A stretch of 9,573 nt of DNA. Origin: a bacterium (GTDB lineage: Bacteria > Actinomycetota > Actinomycetes > Actinomycetales > Actinomycetaceae). The notes under the pieces are model-generated. The model had not been told where the DNA came from. It searched no databases and saw only the letters and a program-made list of their open reading frames with translations. Shown here in pieces: positions 1 through 6,640 of this stretch. The DNA lies in NCBI GenBank assembly GCA_030544165.1, contig JAUNRP010000067.1:1-9573 (forward strand), given 5' to 3'. Positions within the stretch are counted from its first letter, which is position 1. Every line of letters starts with the position of its first letter. A program made the position numbers and the translations under genes.

Positions 1-137
1 GGGACCGAGGGTGGCGCCCGCGACGGCGCGGCGCACCTCCCGCTGGAACGCGACCCCCCGCCGTCGGGCCGCCCAAGCCTGTCACTCCCGCCCCAGAGGA
101 CTCCCCCACCCCTCCTGCCCCACGCCACGACGGCCTG

Positions 138-239
138 CTTGAAATTGTGGACACGAGCTCGGAGGCAATCTGGGGCGGTCAGGTCCCTGACCTGCGGAAA
201 CGCTGAGGACCCCCGAGAACGGCCGTCCACATTTGCAAG
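138..239. repeat. Long-spaced imperfect inverted repeat
   Basis: The left arm CTTGAAATTGTGGAC (138-152) and the reverse complement of the right arm GTCCACATTTGCAAG (225-239) match at 13 of 15 positions without gaps; the spacer is 72 bases. The arms are the most A/T-rich words in the region. The pair could be a two-site operator for a regulator of the downstream export operon, or the stem of a structured transcript. No protein family can be assigned from the motif alone. Confidence 0.45.
177..192. repeat. Perfect short palindrome, possible operator
   Basis: GGTCAG (177-182) and CTGACC (187-192) are perfect inverted copies around GTCC. The palindrome lies inside the spacer of the longer inverted repeat at 138-239 and about 200 bases before the adaptor start. 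Spacing and size would suit a dimeric regulator, but a 6-base arm is short for a GC-rich genome and chance is a real alternative. Confidence 0.3.
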
Positions 240-358
240 TTGGGCGCTCTGTACGGCCTCGAGGCGGCCGCCGCCACCCGAGCCGGGTCCATCTCAAGGA
301 TGAGTGACACGCCCGGCAATCAGCCCCGGACCTCACGAGTTCCACGGCTCCCCGGGCC

Positions 359-364
359 TAGTTT
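359..364 (+). promoter_or_regulatory. Possible -10 box of the export operon
   Basis: TAGTTT fits the actinobacterial TANNNT -10 pattern. It would start transcription near 371, giving a 5' leader of about 25 bases that includes the Shine-Dalgarno. No recognisable -35 lies at the right distance, so this is only a candidate. Confidence 0.3.
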
Positions 365-384
365 TGGGGGGATATGACGTTGCC

Positions 385-391
385 AAGGAGG
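385..391 (+). promoter_or_regulatory. Ribosome binding site of the adaptor gene
   Basis: AAGGAGG lies 4 bases before ATG 396. It is a near-perfect anti-16S match and fixes the start of the first gene of the operon. Confidence 0.8.
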
Positions 392-395
392 GCAC

Positions 396-1550
396 ATGAC
401 AACACTGCGGACGGTCGTGTTTCCGATCGCTCGGATCCTCGTCCTCGCGTTGATCGCCGGGGCCCTCGTGAAGCTCGCGTTCTTCTCGGCCGACGACGCG
501 CAGGCCGACGACGGAGTGAACCCCGGCGCGAACTTCGGCTCCCCGCAGTACGTGGTGGGGATCGGCGATGTGGTCAACAACGTGGAACTGCAGGCCAGCG
601 TGGTGGCGGACCCGGTCAAGAACGTGGTCTCCCCCGTGGACGGCTACGTGGGTGCCTGGATCGCCGCCGAGGGCCAGACGGTGGCGGCCGGGGACGTGAT
701 CGTGGAGGTCCGCCGGGAGATCCCGGCGAGCGTGGACAACAACGGCCGGCCAATCCCCGCCACGTTCACCCGCCACAACCTCACGGCACCCATCGCGGGC
801 GTGGTGCACCAGTCGCTCCTCGTGAACCAGCCCGCCTCGATCGCCACCACGGTGGCCACCGTGAACCCCGGCACCCTCTCCATCCAGGGCAGCATCAGCC
901 CCGAGCAACTCTTCCAGCTCGAGGTCATGCCCGCCGCGGCCGAGGTCACCATCAACAACGGCCCCGCGCCCTTCACCTGCGAGGGGCTCGCCGTGGGCGA
1001 TCCCGGAACCGCGAGCGAGAACCCCGGAGACCCGAGCGGCGATCCCTGGGGCGGAGGCGGCGGAGGCGGCGGCGGGACCACCACGGTCTCGGCCACCTGC
1101 CCGGTCCCGGAAGGGGTGCGGCTGTTCGCCGGGATGAGCGGCACCCTCGCGCTCGCCGCGGGTGAGGCGGCCGGCGTGATCACGGTCCCCGTCACCGCGG
1201 TCCAGGGCCTCTACGACACCGGCCGCGTGTGGGTGGTGGATCCCGCCTCCGGCGCCGAGACCCCCACGGACGTGGAGCTCGGCCTCTCGGACGGCATGAA
1301 CATCGAGATCAGGTCCGGCCTGAACGAGGGCGACACCATCCTGCAGTACGCCCCGGGCGCCATGGACCCGATGGATCCGGGCATGGGTGGCCCGGAGCCG
1401 CGGCCCATGCCCGAGGTGATCGAGGGCGACGTCGTCGAGGGCGATGGCGTGGAGATAGTGGAAGGCGAGATCGTCGAGGGCGATGGCACCGTGTTCGTGG
1501 AGGGCGAGGTCGCCGAGGAGATAGAGGTCACCGAGGAGCCCGCGCCGTGA
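396..1550 (+). CDS. HlyD/MacA-type efflux adaptor subunit
   Basis: This is a 384-residue membrane-anchored adaptor of the HlyD/MacA (membrane fusion protein) type. One helix at about residues 8-30 should hold it in the membrane with the rest outside. Residues about 62-150 look like a split biotinyl/lipoyl hairpin: SPVDGYVGAWIAAEGQTVAAGD first, then LTAPIAGVVHQSLLVNQPAS. The coiled coil that reaches TolC in Gram-negatives is absent. A beta-barrel-like segment follows, with VPVTAV in the membrane-proximal part. The only two cysteines, C195 and C235, flank a loop with a nine-glycine run (219-227). The C-terminus (about 340-384) is acidic, with 17 Asp/Glu and no Lys/Arg. The gene is first in an adaptor-ATPase-permease operon, and its TGA overlaps the next GTG. 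The family and partners are clear; the exported substrate is unknown. Confidence 0.85.
   Translation: MTTLRTVVFPIARILVLALIAGALVKLAFFSADDAQADDGVNPGANFGSPQYVVGIGDVVNNVELQASVVADPVKNVVSPVDGYVGAWIAAEGQTVAAGDVIVEVRREIPASVDNNGRPIPATFTRHNLTAPIAGVVHQSLLVNQPASIATTVATVNPGTLSIQGSISPEQLFQLEVMPAAAEVTINNGPAPFTCEGLAVGDPGTASENPGDPSGDPWGGGGGGGGGTTTVSATCPVPEGVRLFAGMSGTLALAAGEAAGVITVPVTAVQGLYDTGRVWVVDPASGAETPTDVELGLSDGMNIEIRSGLNEGDTILQYAPGAMDPMDPGMGGPEPRPMPEVIEGDVVEGDGVEIVEGEIVEGDGTVFVEGEVAEEIEVTEEPAP
1431..1487 (+). repeat. In-frame direct repeat in the acidic tail
   Basis: TCGTCGAGGGCGATGGC occurs at 1432-1448 and again at 1471-1487, exactly 39 bases (13 codons) apart. It gives VEGDG at residues 347-351 and 360-364 of the adaptor. 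Weaker VEG copies (355-357 and 368-370) continue the pattern. It looks like a recent in-frame duplication that lengthened the acidic tail. Confidence 0.6.
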
Positions 1551-2413
1551 GTCTCCTGACCCTGCGGGGAGTCACCAAATCGGTGCTCCTCGCCGATGGG
1601 ACACCCCTGCACATCCTGCGCGGGGTGGACCTGGACGTGGAGGCGGGCGAGTACGTCTCCATCGTGGGTCGTTCGGGAACCGGCAAGTCCACCCTGCTCA
1701 ACATCCTGGGGCTGCTCGATCTCCCCACCGGCGGGGACTACTGGGTGAACAACATCCACGTGAAGGAGATGGGAGAGAACCGGCGCACGCGCGCCCGTGG
1801 GCGCGGCTTCGGGTTCGTCTTCCAGCAGTTCAACCTCCTCCCGGGGCGCAACGCGCTGGAGAACACCACCGCCCCGCTCCTCTACGCCACCGGCTCCAAG
1901 TTCTGGAACCGCACCTCGATCGCCCGCGAGGTGCTGCAGCGGGTGGGGCTCGGGGAGCGGCTCGAGTCCATGCCCACCCAGCTCTCCGGCGGCGAGCAGC
2001 AGCGCGTGGCCATCGCCCGCGCGCTCGTCCGCGGACCCCGCGTGATCCTGTGTGACGAGCCCACCGGCGCCCTGGATGTGGACACCGGCAACGAGATCAT
2101 GACCATGCTCCAGACCGTGGCCGAGGAGACCGGCGCCGCACTCGTGGTCATCACCCACGATCTCGCGATCGCCGCCCGGGCCCACACCCACTACCAGCTC
2201 ACCGATGGCATCCTGCACCCCATCCACGTGGAGCGCCGCGAGATCGGCACCCTCGAGACCGGGGGCGACGACGGCGGGACCGGGCTCGCTCCGGGCTCCC
2301 ACCCGGGCCCGGGCTCGGGAGTCCCGGCTCCCGAGCCGGAGGAGGATCCCGATCGCCTGATCCCCGAGCTGGAGGACGAGGTCTTCGGCGAGCAGGCGGA
2401 GGTGGCACAGTGA
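1547..2413 (+). CDS. ABC transporter ATP-binding protein, MacB/LolD type
   Basis: A 288-residue ATPase that powers the export complex from the cytoplasm. Walker A is GRSGTGKST (41-49), the Q-loop is FVFQQFNLLP (90-99), the signature is LSGGEQQR (146-153), Walker B is VILCDEPTGALD (166-177), and the H-loop histidine is H204 in VITHD. The FQQFNLLP and DEPTGALD wording is typical of the MacB/LolD/FtsE group. The catalytic core ends near residue 230. A Gly/Pro linker (about 238-262) and an acidic tail (263-285) then follow, which ordinary members of about 230 residues lack. The start is GTG 1547, because it forms a GTGA overlap with the adaptor stop and the fold begins right there (SLLTLRGVTK). 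Its own stop overlaps the permease start in the same way, implying translational coupling and matched stoichiometry. Confidence 0.93.
   Translation: MSLLTLRGVTKSVLLADGTPLHILRGVDLDVEAGEYVSIVGRSGTGKSTLLNILGLLDLPTGGDYWVNNIHVKEMGENRRTRARGRGFGFVFQQFNLLPGRNALENTTAPLLYATGSKFWNRTSIAREVLQRVGLGERLESMPTQLSGGEQQRVAIARALVRGPRVILCDEPTGALDVDTGNEIMTMLQTVAEETGAALVVITHDLAIAARAHTHYQLTDGILHPIHVERREIGTLETGGDDGGTGLAPGSHPGPGSGVPAPEPEEDPDRLIPELEDEVFGEQAEVAQ
2312..2337 (+). repeat. GC-rich perfect hairpin inside the ATPase gene
   Basis: GGCTCGGGAG (2312-2321) and CTCCCGAGCC (2328-2337) form a 10-pair perfect stem with a 6-base loop. It lies in the sequence coding for the Gly/Pro linker, about 70 bases before the permease start. 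CCGGGCTC also occurs three times nearby (2280, 2291, 2309), so part of the symmetry may come from low-complexity Pro/Gly coding. As RNA it could slow ribosomes or polymerase between ATPase and permease. Confidence 0.4.
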
Positions 2414-3627
2414 CCGGGTTCGTGGGATCCATCCTCGAGGCATGGGACGAGATCCGCATCCACCGCCTCCGCGTCTCCCTCTCGCTGCTCGCGGTCAGCC
2501 TCGCCATCACGGTGATGACCGCAACGCTCGCGCTCGGCCAGCAGATGGCCCAGGCCACCCAGGAGGCCAGCGAACGCTGGGGCGGCCGCTCCGTCACCCT
2601 GTTCGCCGAGGCGTGGGCAGAGGACACCACCAAGCAGGCGCGGGTCACCGAGGCCATGGAGGACTTCGCGGACCGCTACGAGATCACCCACCACTCCCGC
2701 GTGCTGCGCCCCTGGGGCGAGTTCTCCACCCGCGCCGGCCGCCTGGACTGGATCGAGCTCATGGCCGTGGATCCGGCCTACGCCACCATCCACCGCATCG
2801 AACCGGTACGGGGCACGTGGTTCGGGGAGGGTGACGTGCAGCGCCTGGCCCCCGCCGTCGTCGTCAATGAGACGTTCCTGCAGACGGCAGGGGTGCCCAC
2901 GGACGGATCGGTCCAGCCGGACCTGGTGATGCACAGCCAGAGTGGCGGCAAGGACATCTCGTTCGTGGTGATCGGCGTGATCGAGGACGGCAACCAGTGG
3001 GCCTCCCCCCAGGCGTACATGCTGTACGACTCCCTCATGGCCGGGGTCTCCAAGCAGGAGCAGGGCAACTGGGGTGCCCCCACGTTCGAGTTCTGGCTGA
3101 GCGCACAGGACGCGGCCACGGCGCAGACCAAGCTCCAGTCCGAGTTGCAGCCGCTCGTGGGCCAGTTCGGCAACGTGAACGTGTATCCCGGCAGCCAGAT
3201 GGGCGGCGGGGAGGACTTCTTCGGCGGGATCCGCACCCTCATCCTCGGGATCGGGATCGCGGTACTGGTGCTCGGCGCGGTCTCGCTGGTCAACGTCTCG
3301 CTGGTGACCGTGCAGCAGCGGGTGCGCGAGATCGGCATCCGCCGCTCGTTCGGCGCTGCCTCCGGGCGCGTGTTCTTCTCCATCATGATGGAGTCCGTGG
3401 TGGGCACGTTCCTGGCCGGCGTGGTGGGGGTGGCGCTCGCGATCGTGGCGCTGCGCTACCTGCCCGTCATGCAGTGGCTGCAGATGCCCGTCCAGGACAC
3501 CCCGCCGTTCCCGATGGGCGCCGCGGTCCAGGGGATCCTCGCCGCCACCGGGATCGGTGCGCTGGCGGGCCTGCTTCCGGGGCTGTTCGCCACCCGGATC
3601 CGGCCGATCGAGGCGATGCGCGCCTAA
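2410..3627 (+). CDS. ABC transporter permease, MacB/FtsX family
   Basis: A 405-residue permease with the MacB layout. TM1 is at about 22-42. A large extracellular domain (about 43-275) corresponds to the MacB periplasmic core domain. Three C-terminal helices follow at about 277-301, 325-348 and 370-393. The cytoplasmic turn VREIGIRRSFGA (305-316) after TM2 is the family hallmark that contacts the ATPase, and the protein ends in IRPIEAMRA, another common MacB ending. The start is GTG 2410 in a GTGA overlap with the ATPase stop. Two copies would pair with two ATPases and an oligomer of the adaptor. Members of this family move peptides, lipids or drugs by a mechanotransmission mechanism; the substrate here is unknown. 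Its stop TAA overlaps the stop of the convergent xthA gene. Confidence 0.92.
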   Translation: MTGFVGSILEAWDEIRIHRLRVSLSLLAVSLAITVMTATLALGQQMAQATQEASERWGGRSVTLFAEAWAEDTTKQARVTEAMEDFADRYEITHHSRVLRPWGEFSTRAGRLDWIELMAVDPAYATIHRIEPVRGTWFGEGDVQRLAPAVVVNETFLQTAGVPTDGSVQPDLVMHSQSGGKDISFVVIGVIEDGNQWASPQAYMLYDSLMAGVSKQEQGNWGAPTFEFWLSAQDAATAQTKLQSELQPLVGQFGNVNVYPGSQMGGGEDFFGGIRTLILGIGIAVLVLGAVSLVNVSLVTVQQRVREIGIRRSFGAASGRVFFSIMMESVVGTFLAGVVGVALAIVALRYLPVMQWLQMPVQDTPPFPMGAAVQGILAATGIGALAGLLPGLFATRIRPIEAMRA

Positions 3628-4448
3628 AGTCCGTCCGTGGCGTAGTCCACGGTCAGGGGTGCGTGGTCCGAGAAGCGCGTGTCCCAGCTCGGTGCCCGGT
3701 CCACGACGGCGGAGCTCGCCGTGGCAGCGAGGCGTGGGCTGGCCATGTGGTAGTCAATCCGCCAGCCGGCATCGTTGTCGAAGGCCTTGCCGCGATTCGA
3801 CCACCACGTGAAGGGGCCGGGGGCGCCGTCCTCCGCGGTGGGGACGAGTTCGCGGTGCACGTCCCGCCAGGCTCCCGTGAACCAGCGGTCCAGGTAGGCC
3901 ATCTCCGTATCGAGGACTCCGGCCGTCTTGTTGTGGTTGGAGCGGAAGTTCTTGATGTCTGCGGGTCCGCGCACCACGTTGAAGTCCCCCACCACGAGCA
4001 CGTGGCGCCGCCCGGACATGGCCTCACCGGCGAGCGCGGAAAGGCGGGCCTCCACGAGGTCCAGGTGGGAGTACTTGAGGTCCATGGTGGGGCTGCCCGC
4101 GGTGCCCGAGTGGAGGTAGGCGGTGATGAGGGTGAGCGGGGTGCCGGAGGCGGTGGTCACGTCCACCTCCAGCCAGCGGCCGGAGTCCACGTCCGAGGTC
4201 TCTCCGGGGAGCCCGCGCCGGACGGCGAGCGGCTCGGAGCGGAGCGCGGCCGCCACGCCGGCCCGCCCCTTGATGCGGGAGGCCTCGGTGGTGGTGTACC
4301 ACTCCGGCAGGAGCTCCTCCACGATCTCCGCCTCCGCGCGCGTCTCCTGCATGAGGACCACGTCCGGGGAGCGGGAGGCCATCCACTCCGCCATGCCCTT
4401 GCGCATGGCGGCGCGGATGCCGTTCACGTTGACGCTGGCGATCCTCAC
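3624..4448 (-). CDS. xthA: Exodeoxyribonuclease III / AP endonuclease
   Basis: A 274-residue enzyme of the ExoIII (XthA) branch of the endonuclease/exonuclease/phosphatase fold. It cuts DNA 5' of abasic sites and trims 3' ends during base-excision repair. Active-site residues can be placed: N7 in ASVNVNG, metal-binding E35 in MQET, Y111, D155 and N157 in GDFN, D232 in GWRIDY, and the D261-H262 pair in SDHAPL. Length is normal for the family. The start is GTG 4448, which shares GTGA with the folD stop and immediately begins the conserved first strand (MRIASVNVNGIR). The gene is third in glyA-folD-xthA. Its TAG (3624-3626) overlaps the TAA of the convergent permease gene in the word CTAA. Close homologues are often labelled simply exodeoxyribonuclease III; whether exonuclease or AP activity dominates is not visible. 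Confidence 0.93.
   Translation of the reverse strand: MRIASVNVNGIRAAMRKGMAEWMASRSPDVVLMQETRAEAEIVEELLPEWYTTTEASRIKGRAGVAAALRSEPLAVRRGLPGETSDVDSGRWLEVDVTTASGTPLTLITAYLHSGTAGSPTMDLKYSHLDLVEARLSALAGEAMSGRRHVLVVGDFNVVRGPADIKNFRSNHNKTAGVLDTEMAYLDRWFTGAWRDVHRELVPTAEDGAPGPFTWWSNRGKAFDNDAGWRIDYHMASPRLAATASSAVVDRAPSWDTRFSDHAPLTVDYATDGL
3635..3652 (+). terminator. Possible small terminator hairpin after the export operon
   Basis: CCGTGG (3635-3640) and CCACGG (3647-3652) are perfect inverted copies with a 6-base loop, 7 bases after the permease stop. There is no T-run. The hairpin lies inside the 3' coding end of xthA, the only place available because the two genes overlap. It is short, so the call is tentative. 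Confidence 0.3.
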
Positions 4449-5323
4449 TCGGTCTCCTCGGAGGTGGTGCCCGCGCGGCGCTCGGCGGCCTCCACGGTGT
4501 TGCGGAACAGCATGGCGATGGTGGTGGGTCCCACGCCGCCCACCCGGGGGGTGATGGCCCCGGCCACCTCGGCCACGGACTCGTCCACGTCCGGCAGGAG
4601 CCGCTTGCCCTCGTAGCGCACTCCCCCGCCCACCACGGCGGCGCCCTCCTTCACGTGCTCGGGCTGGAGGATCCCGGGAACCCCCACGGCGGCGATCACC
4701 ACGTCCGCGCGGCGGGTGTAGCGCTCCCAGTCCGGCACGCCGGTGTGCACCACGGTGACGGCGGCATTCGCGGTGGGGCGCTTCTGGGAGAGCAGCAGGG
4801 CGAGCGGGCGGCCCAGCGTGGTGCCGCGGCCGAGCACCACCACCTCCCGCCCGGAGAGGGGTACCTCGTGGAAGGCGAGCAGCTCCTCGATTCCGGCTGG
4901 GGTGCACGGCACGGGGCCGGGCATGCCGAGCGCGAGGCGGCCCATGTTGATGGGGTGCAGGCCGTCCACGTCCTTGTCCGGGTCCATGGTGAGGAGGGCC
5001 TCGTCGAAGTTGATCTGCTGCGGCACCGGGTACTGGACCAGGATCCCGTCCACGTCATCCGCCTCGTTCATCTCGCGGATCGCGGCCTCGAGGTCCGCCT
5101 GCGTGGCCTCCTCGGGGAGGTGGATGTGGGGCGCGGTGCAGCCGATCTCGATGGCCTTGTTCTGCTTCATCCGGATGTAGCCGGCGGAGGCGGAATCCCC
5201 GCCCACCAGGATGGTGCCGAGGCCGGGGCGGTGGCCGCCCGCCACCAGGGCATCGATCCGGGGGGCGAGGTCCGCGAAGACCGCCTCAGCCACCGGACCG
5301 CCGGGCATGAGGCGCGCGGTCAT
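4445..5323 (-). CDS. folD: FolD bifunctional methylene-THF dehydrogenase/cyclohydrolase
   Basis: A 292-residue cytosolic enzyme that oxidises 5,10-methylene-THF with NADP and hydrolyses the product to 10-formyl-THF. Catalytic residues match E. coli FolD shifted by one: Y49 and K53 in YIRMK, Q97 in VQYPVP, and D120 in DKDVDG. PCTPAGIEELL and the Rossmann segment VVVLGRGTTLGRP follow. The GRG in place of the usual GRS is common in actinobacterial FolD. Two segments differ from the textbook pattern: VVGGGV where many FolD proteins have VxDVG, and TPRVGGVGPTT instead of TPVPGGVGPMT. The start is ATG 5323, set by the ATGA overlap with the glyA stop; its own stop overlaps the xthA start. Longer upstream extension would only read through glyA in another frame. 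It works directly after GlyA in the one-carbon pathway. Confidence 0.94.
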   Translation of the reverse strand: MTARLMPGGPVAEAVFADLAPRIDALVAGGHRPGLGTILVGGDSASAGYIRMKQNKAIEIGCTAPHIHLPEEATQADLEAAIREMNEADDVDGILVQYPVPQQINFDEALLTMDPDKDVDGLHPINMGRLALGMPGPVPCTPAGIEELLAFHEVPLSGREVVVLGRGTTLGRPLALLLSQKRPTANAAVTVVHTGVPDWERYTRRADVVIAAVGVPGILQPEHVKEGAAVVGGGVRYEGKRLLPDVDESVAEVAGAITPRVGGVGPTTIAMLFRNTVEAAERRAGTTSEETE

Positions 5324-6618
5324 CGCAGCAGTCCCCAGTCCTCGGCGCCCTCGTAGAGCGGGAAGTCGGCGGCCAGCTTCGCAACGCGCGCTCGCGCCGC
5401 CTCCACGTCCGCCGCGGTGCCCTCCTTCAGCACGGTGGCGATGATGTCCGCCACCTCGGTGAACTCGGCAGCGCCGAACCCGCGGGTGGCGAGCGCCGGG
5501 GTGCCGATCCGCAGGCCGGAGGTGACGCGCGGGGGGCGCGGGTCCCACGGCACGGCGTTGCGGTTGACCGTGATGCCGGCGGAGTGGAGGAGGTCCTCGG
5601 CCTGCTGTCCATCCAGCGGGGAGTTGCGCAGGTCCACGAGCACCAGGTGCACGTCCGTTCCCCCGGTGAGCACGGAGACCCCGGCCTCCGCCACGTCCGC
5701 GGCCACGAGCCGTTCCGCGAGGATCTGGGCGCCCTCGATCGTGCGGGCCTGGCGCTCCCTGAACTCCTCGCTGGCGGCGGCCTTGAGCGCCACCGCCTTG
5801 GCGGCGATCACGTGCATGAGCGGCCCGCCCTGCTGGCCGGGGAACACCGCGGAGTTGAGCTTGCGGCCGTAGGCCTCCTCGTCGCGGGAGAGGATCATGC
5901 CGGAGCGGGGCCCGCCGATCGTCTTGTGGATGGTGGTGGTCACCACGTCCGAGTGCTCCACGGGGTTGGGGTGCAGGCCCGCGGCCACGAGGCCGGCGAA
6001 GTGGGCCATGTCCGTCCACAGGATGGCCCCCACCTCGTCCGCGATCTCGCGGAAGGCGGCGAAGTCGAGCTGGCGCGGGTAGGCGGACCAGCCGGCCACG
6101 ATCATCTTCGGCCGCACCGCGAGCGCCTGCTCGCGCACCTGGTCCATGTCCACCCGGTGGGTCTCCGGCGAGACCTCGTACGCGTGGATCTCGTAGTACT
6201 TGCCGGAGAAGTTGATCTTCATCCCGTGCGTGAGGTGGCCCCCGTGGGCGAGCGAGAGGCCCATCACCGCATCCCCCGGCTGGAGGAGGGCGTGGTAGAC
6301 GGCGGCATTGGCCTGGGCGCCCGAGTGGGGCTGCACGTTGGCGTACGCGGCGCCGAACAGGTCCTTGGCGCGCTGGATCGCGAGCTCCTCGGCGATGTCC
6401 ACCTGCTCACAGCCGCCGTAGTAGCGCTTGCCGGGATACCCCTCGGCGTACTTGTTGGTGAGCACGGAGCCCTGCGCCTGCAGGACCGCGCGGGGGACGA
6501 AGTTCTCCGAGGCGATCATCTCGAGGGTCTCGCGCTGGCGGGCGAGCTCGCCCTCCAGGACGGCCTGGATCTCCGGATCGAACTCGGCAAGTGACTGGGT
6601 CAGTGGGTTCTGGCTCAT
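5320..6618 (-). CDS. glyA: Serine hydroxymethyltransferase
   Basis: A 432-residue PLP enzyme that converts serine and THF to glycine and 5,10-methylene-THF, the main entry to the one-carbon pool. The PLP lysine is K232 in TTTIHKTIGGPRSG; this wording is the actinobacterial variant of TTTTHKTLRGPRGG. Other landmarks are ASENF (36-40), the NKYAEGYPGKRYYGG stretch (55-69), QPHSGAQAN (96-104), and TDMAHFAGLVAAG (202-214), which contains the PLP-contacting Asp and His. Length is standard. ATG 6618 has GAGGA (6627-6623) 4 bases upstream. Promoter and ribosome site lie behind a ZTP riboswitch (6728-6641), so expression should rise when ZTP/ZMP accumulates. The stop shares ATGA with folD. It heads the operon glyA-folD-xthA. 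Confidence 0.97.
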   Translation of the reverse strand: MSQNPLTQSLAEFDPEIQAVLEGELARQRETLEMIASENFVPRAVLQAQGSVLTNKYAEGYPGKRYYGGCEQVDIAEELAIQRAKDLFGAAYANVQPHSGAQANAAVYHALLQPGDAVMGLSLAHGGHLTHGMKINFSGKYYEIHAYEVSPETHRVDMDQVREQALAVRPKMIVAGWSAYPRQLDFAAFREIADEVGAILWTDMAHFAGLVAAGLHPNPVEHSDVVTTTIHKTIGGPRSGMILSRDEEAYGRKLNSAVFPGQQGGPLMHVIAAKAVALKAAASEEFRERQARTIEGAQILAERLVAADVAEAGVSVLTGGTDVHLVLVDLRNSPLDGQQAEDLLHSAGITVNRNAVPWDPRPPRVTSGLRIGTPALATRGFGAAEFTEVADIIATVLKEGTAADVEAARARVAKLAADFPLYEGAEDWGLLR

Positions 6619-6640
6619 GCGGTCCTCACATCGACTGCTG

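Larger units (their letters stand above)
1..395. other. Non-coding region upstream of the export operon
   Basis: No reading frame here looks like a real gene. Open frames exist on both strands (for example + frame 3 ending at TGA 204-206), but they lack a start with a ribosome binding site, and their third-position composition is weaker in G/C than in the genes to the right. The stretch from about 130 to 310 is visibly less G/C-rich than its surroundings. It holds two inverted repeats (138-239 and 177-192, listed separately) and, at its right end, a possible -10 box and a strong Shine-Dalgarno for the adaptor gene. A gene entering from the left edge on the minus strand cannot be excluded, since a GTG at 36-34 opens a frame reading off the window, but it lacks a usable ribosome binding site. 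Confidence 0.6.

Noticed and set aside
1..36. Possible minus-strand gene start (GTG 36-34) reading off the left edge.
   Set aside because: Only 12 codons are visible and the purine-rich word GGGAG touches the start codon, so there is no usable ribosome site.
3..206. Open + frame at the left edge ending in TGA 204-206, possibly the C-terminus of a gene.
   Set aside because: No recognisable motif, Pro-rich composition and weak third-position G/C; no evidence separates it from chance.
1211..2443. A 410-codon minus-strand open frame opposite the adaptor and ATPase genes.
   Set aside because: The opposite strand encodes proteins with full motif sets. This frame shows no domain and reads as a mirror of G/C third positions.
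2997..4616. A 539-codon + strand open frame across the permease end, xthA and folD start.
   Set aside because: It is antisense to two clear enzymes and out of frame with the permease. Its composition (Arg/Gly/His-rich) is that of a GC-driven shadow frame.
5584..6594. A 336-codon + strand open frame opposite glyA.
   Set aside because: glyA is certain; the frame is Val/His/Gly/Glu-rich with no domain, a typical antisense shadow.
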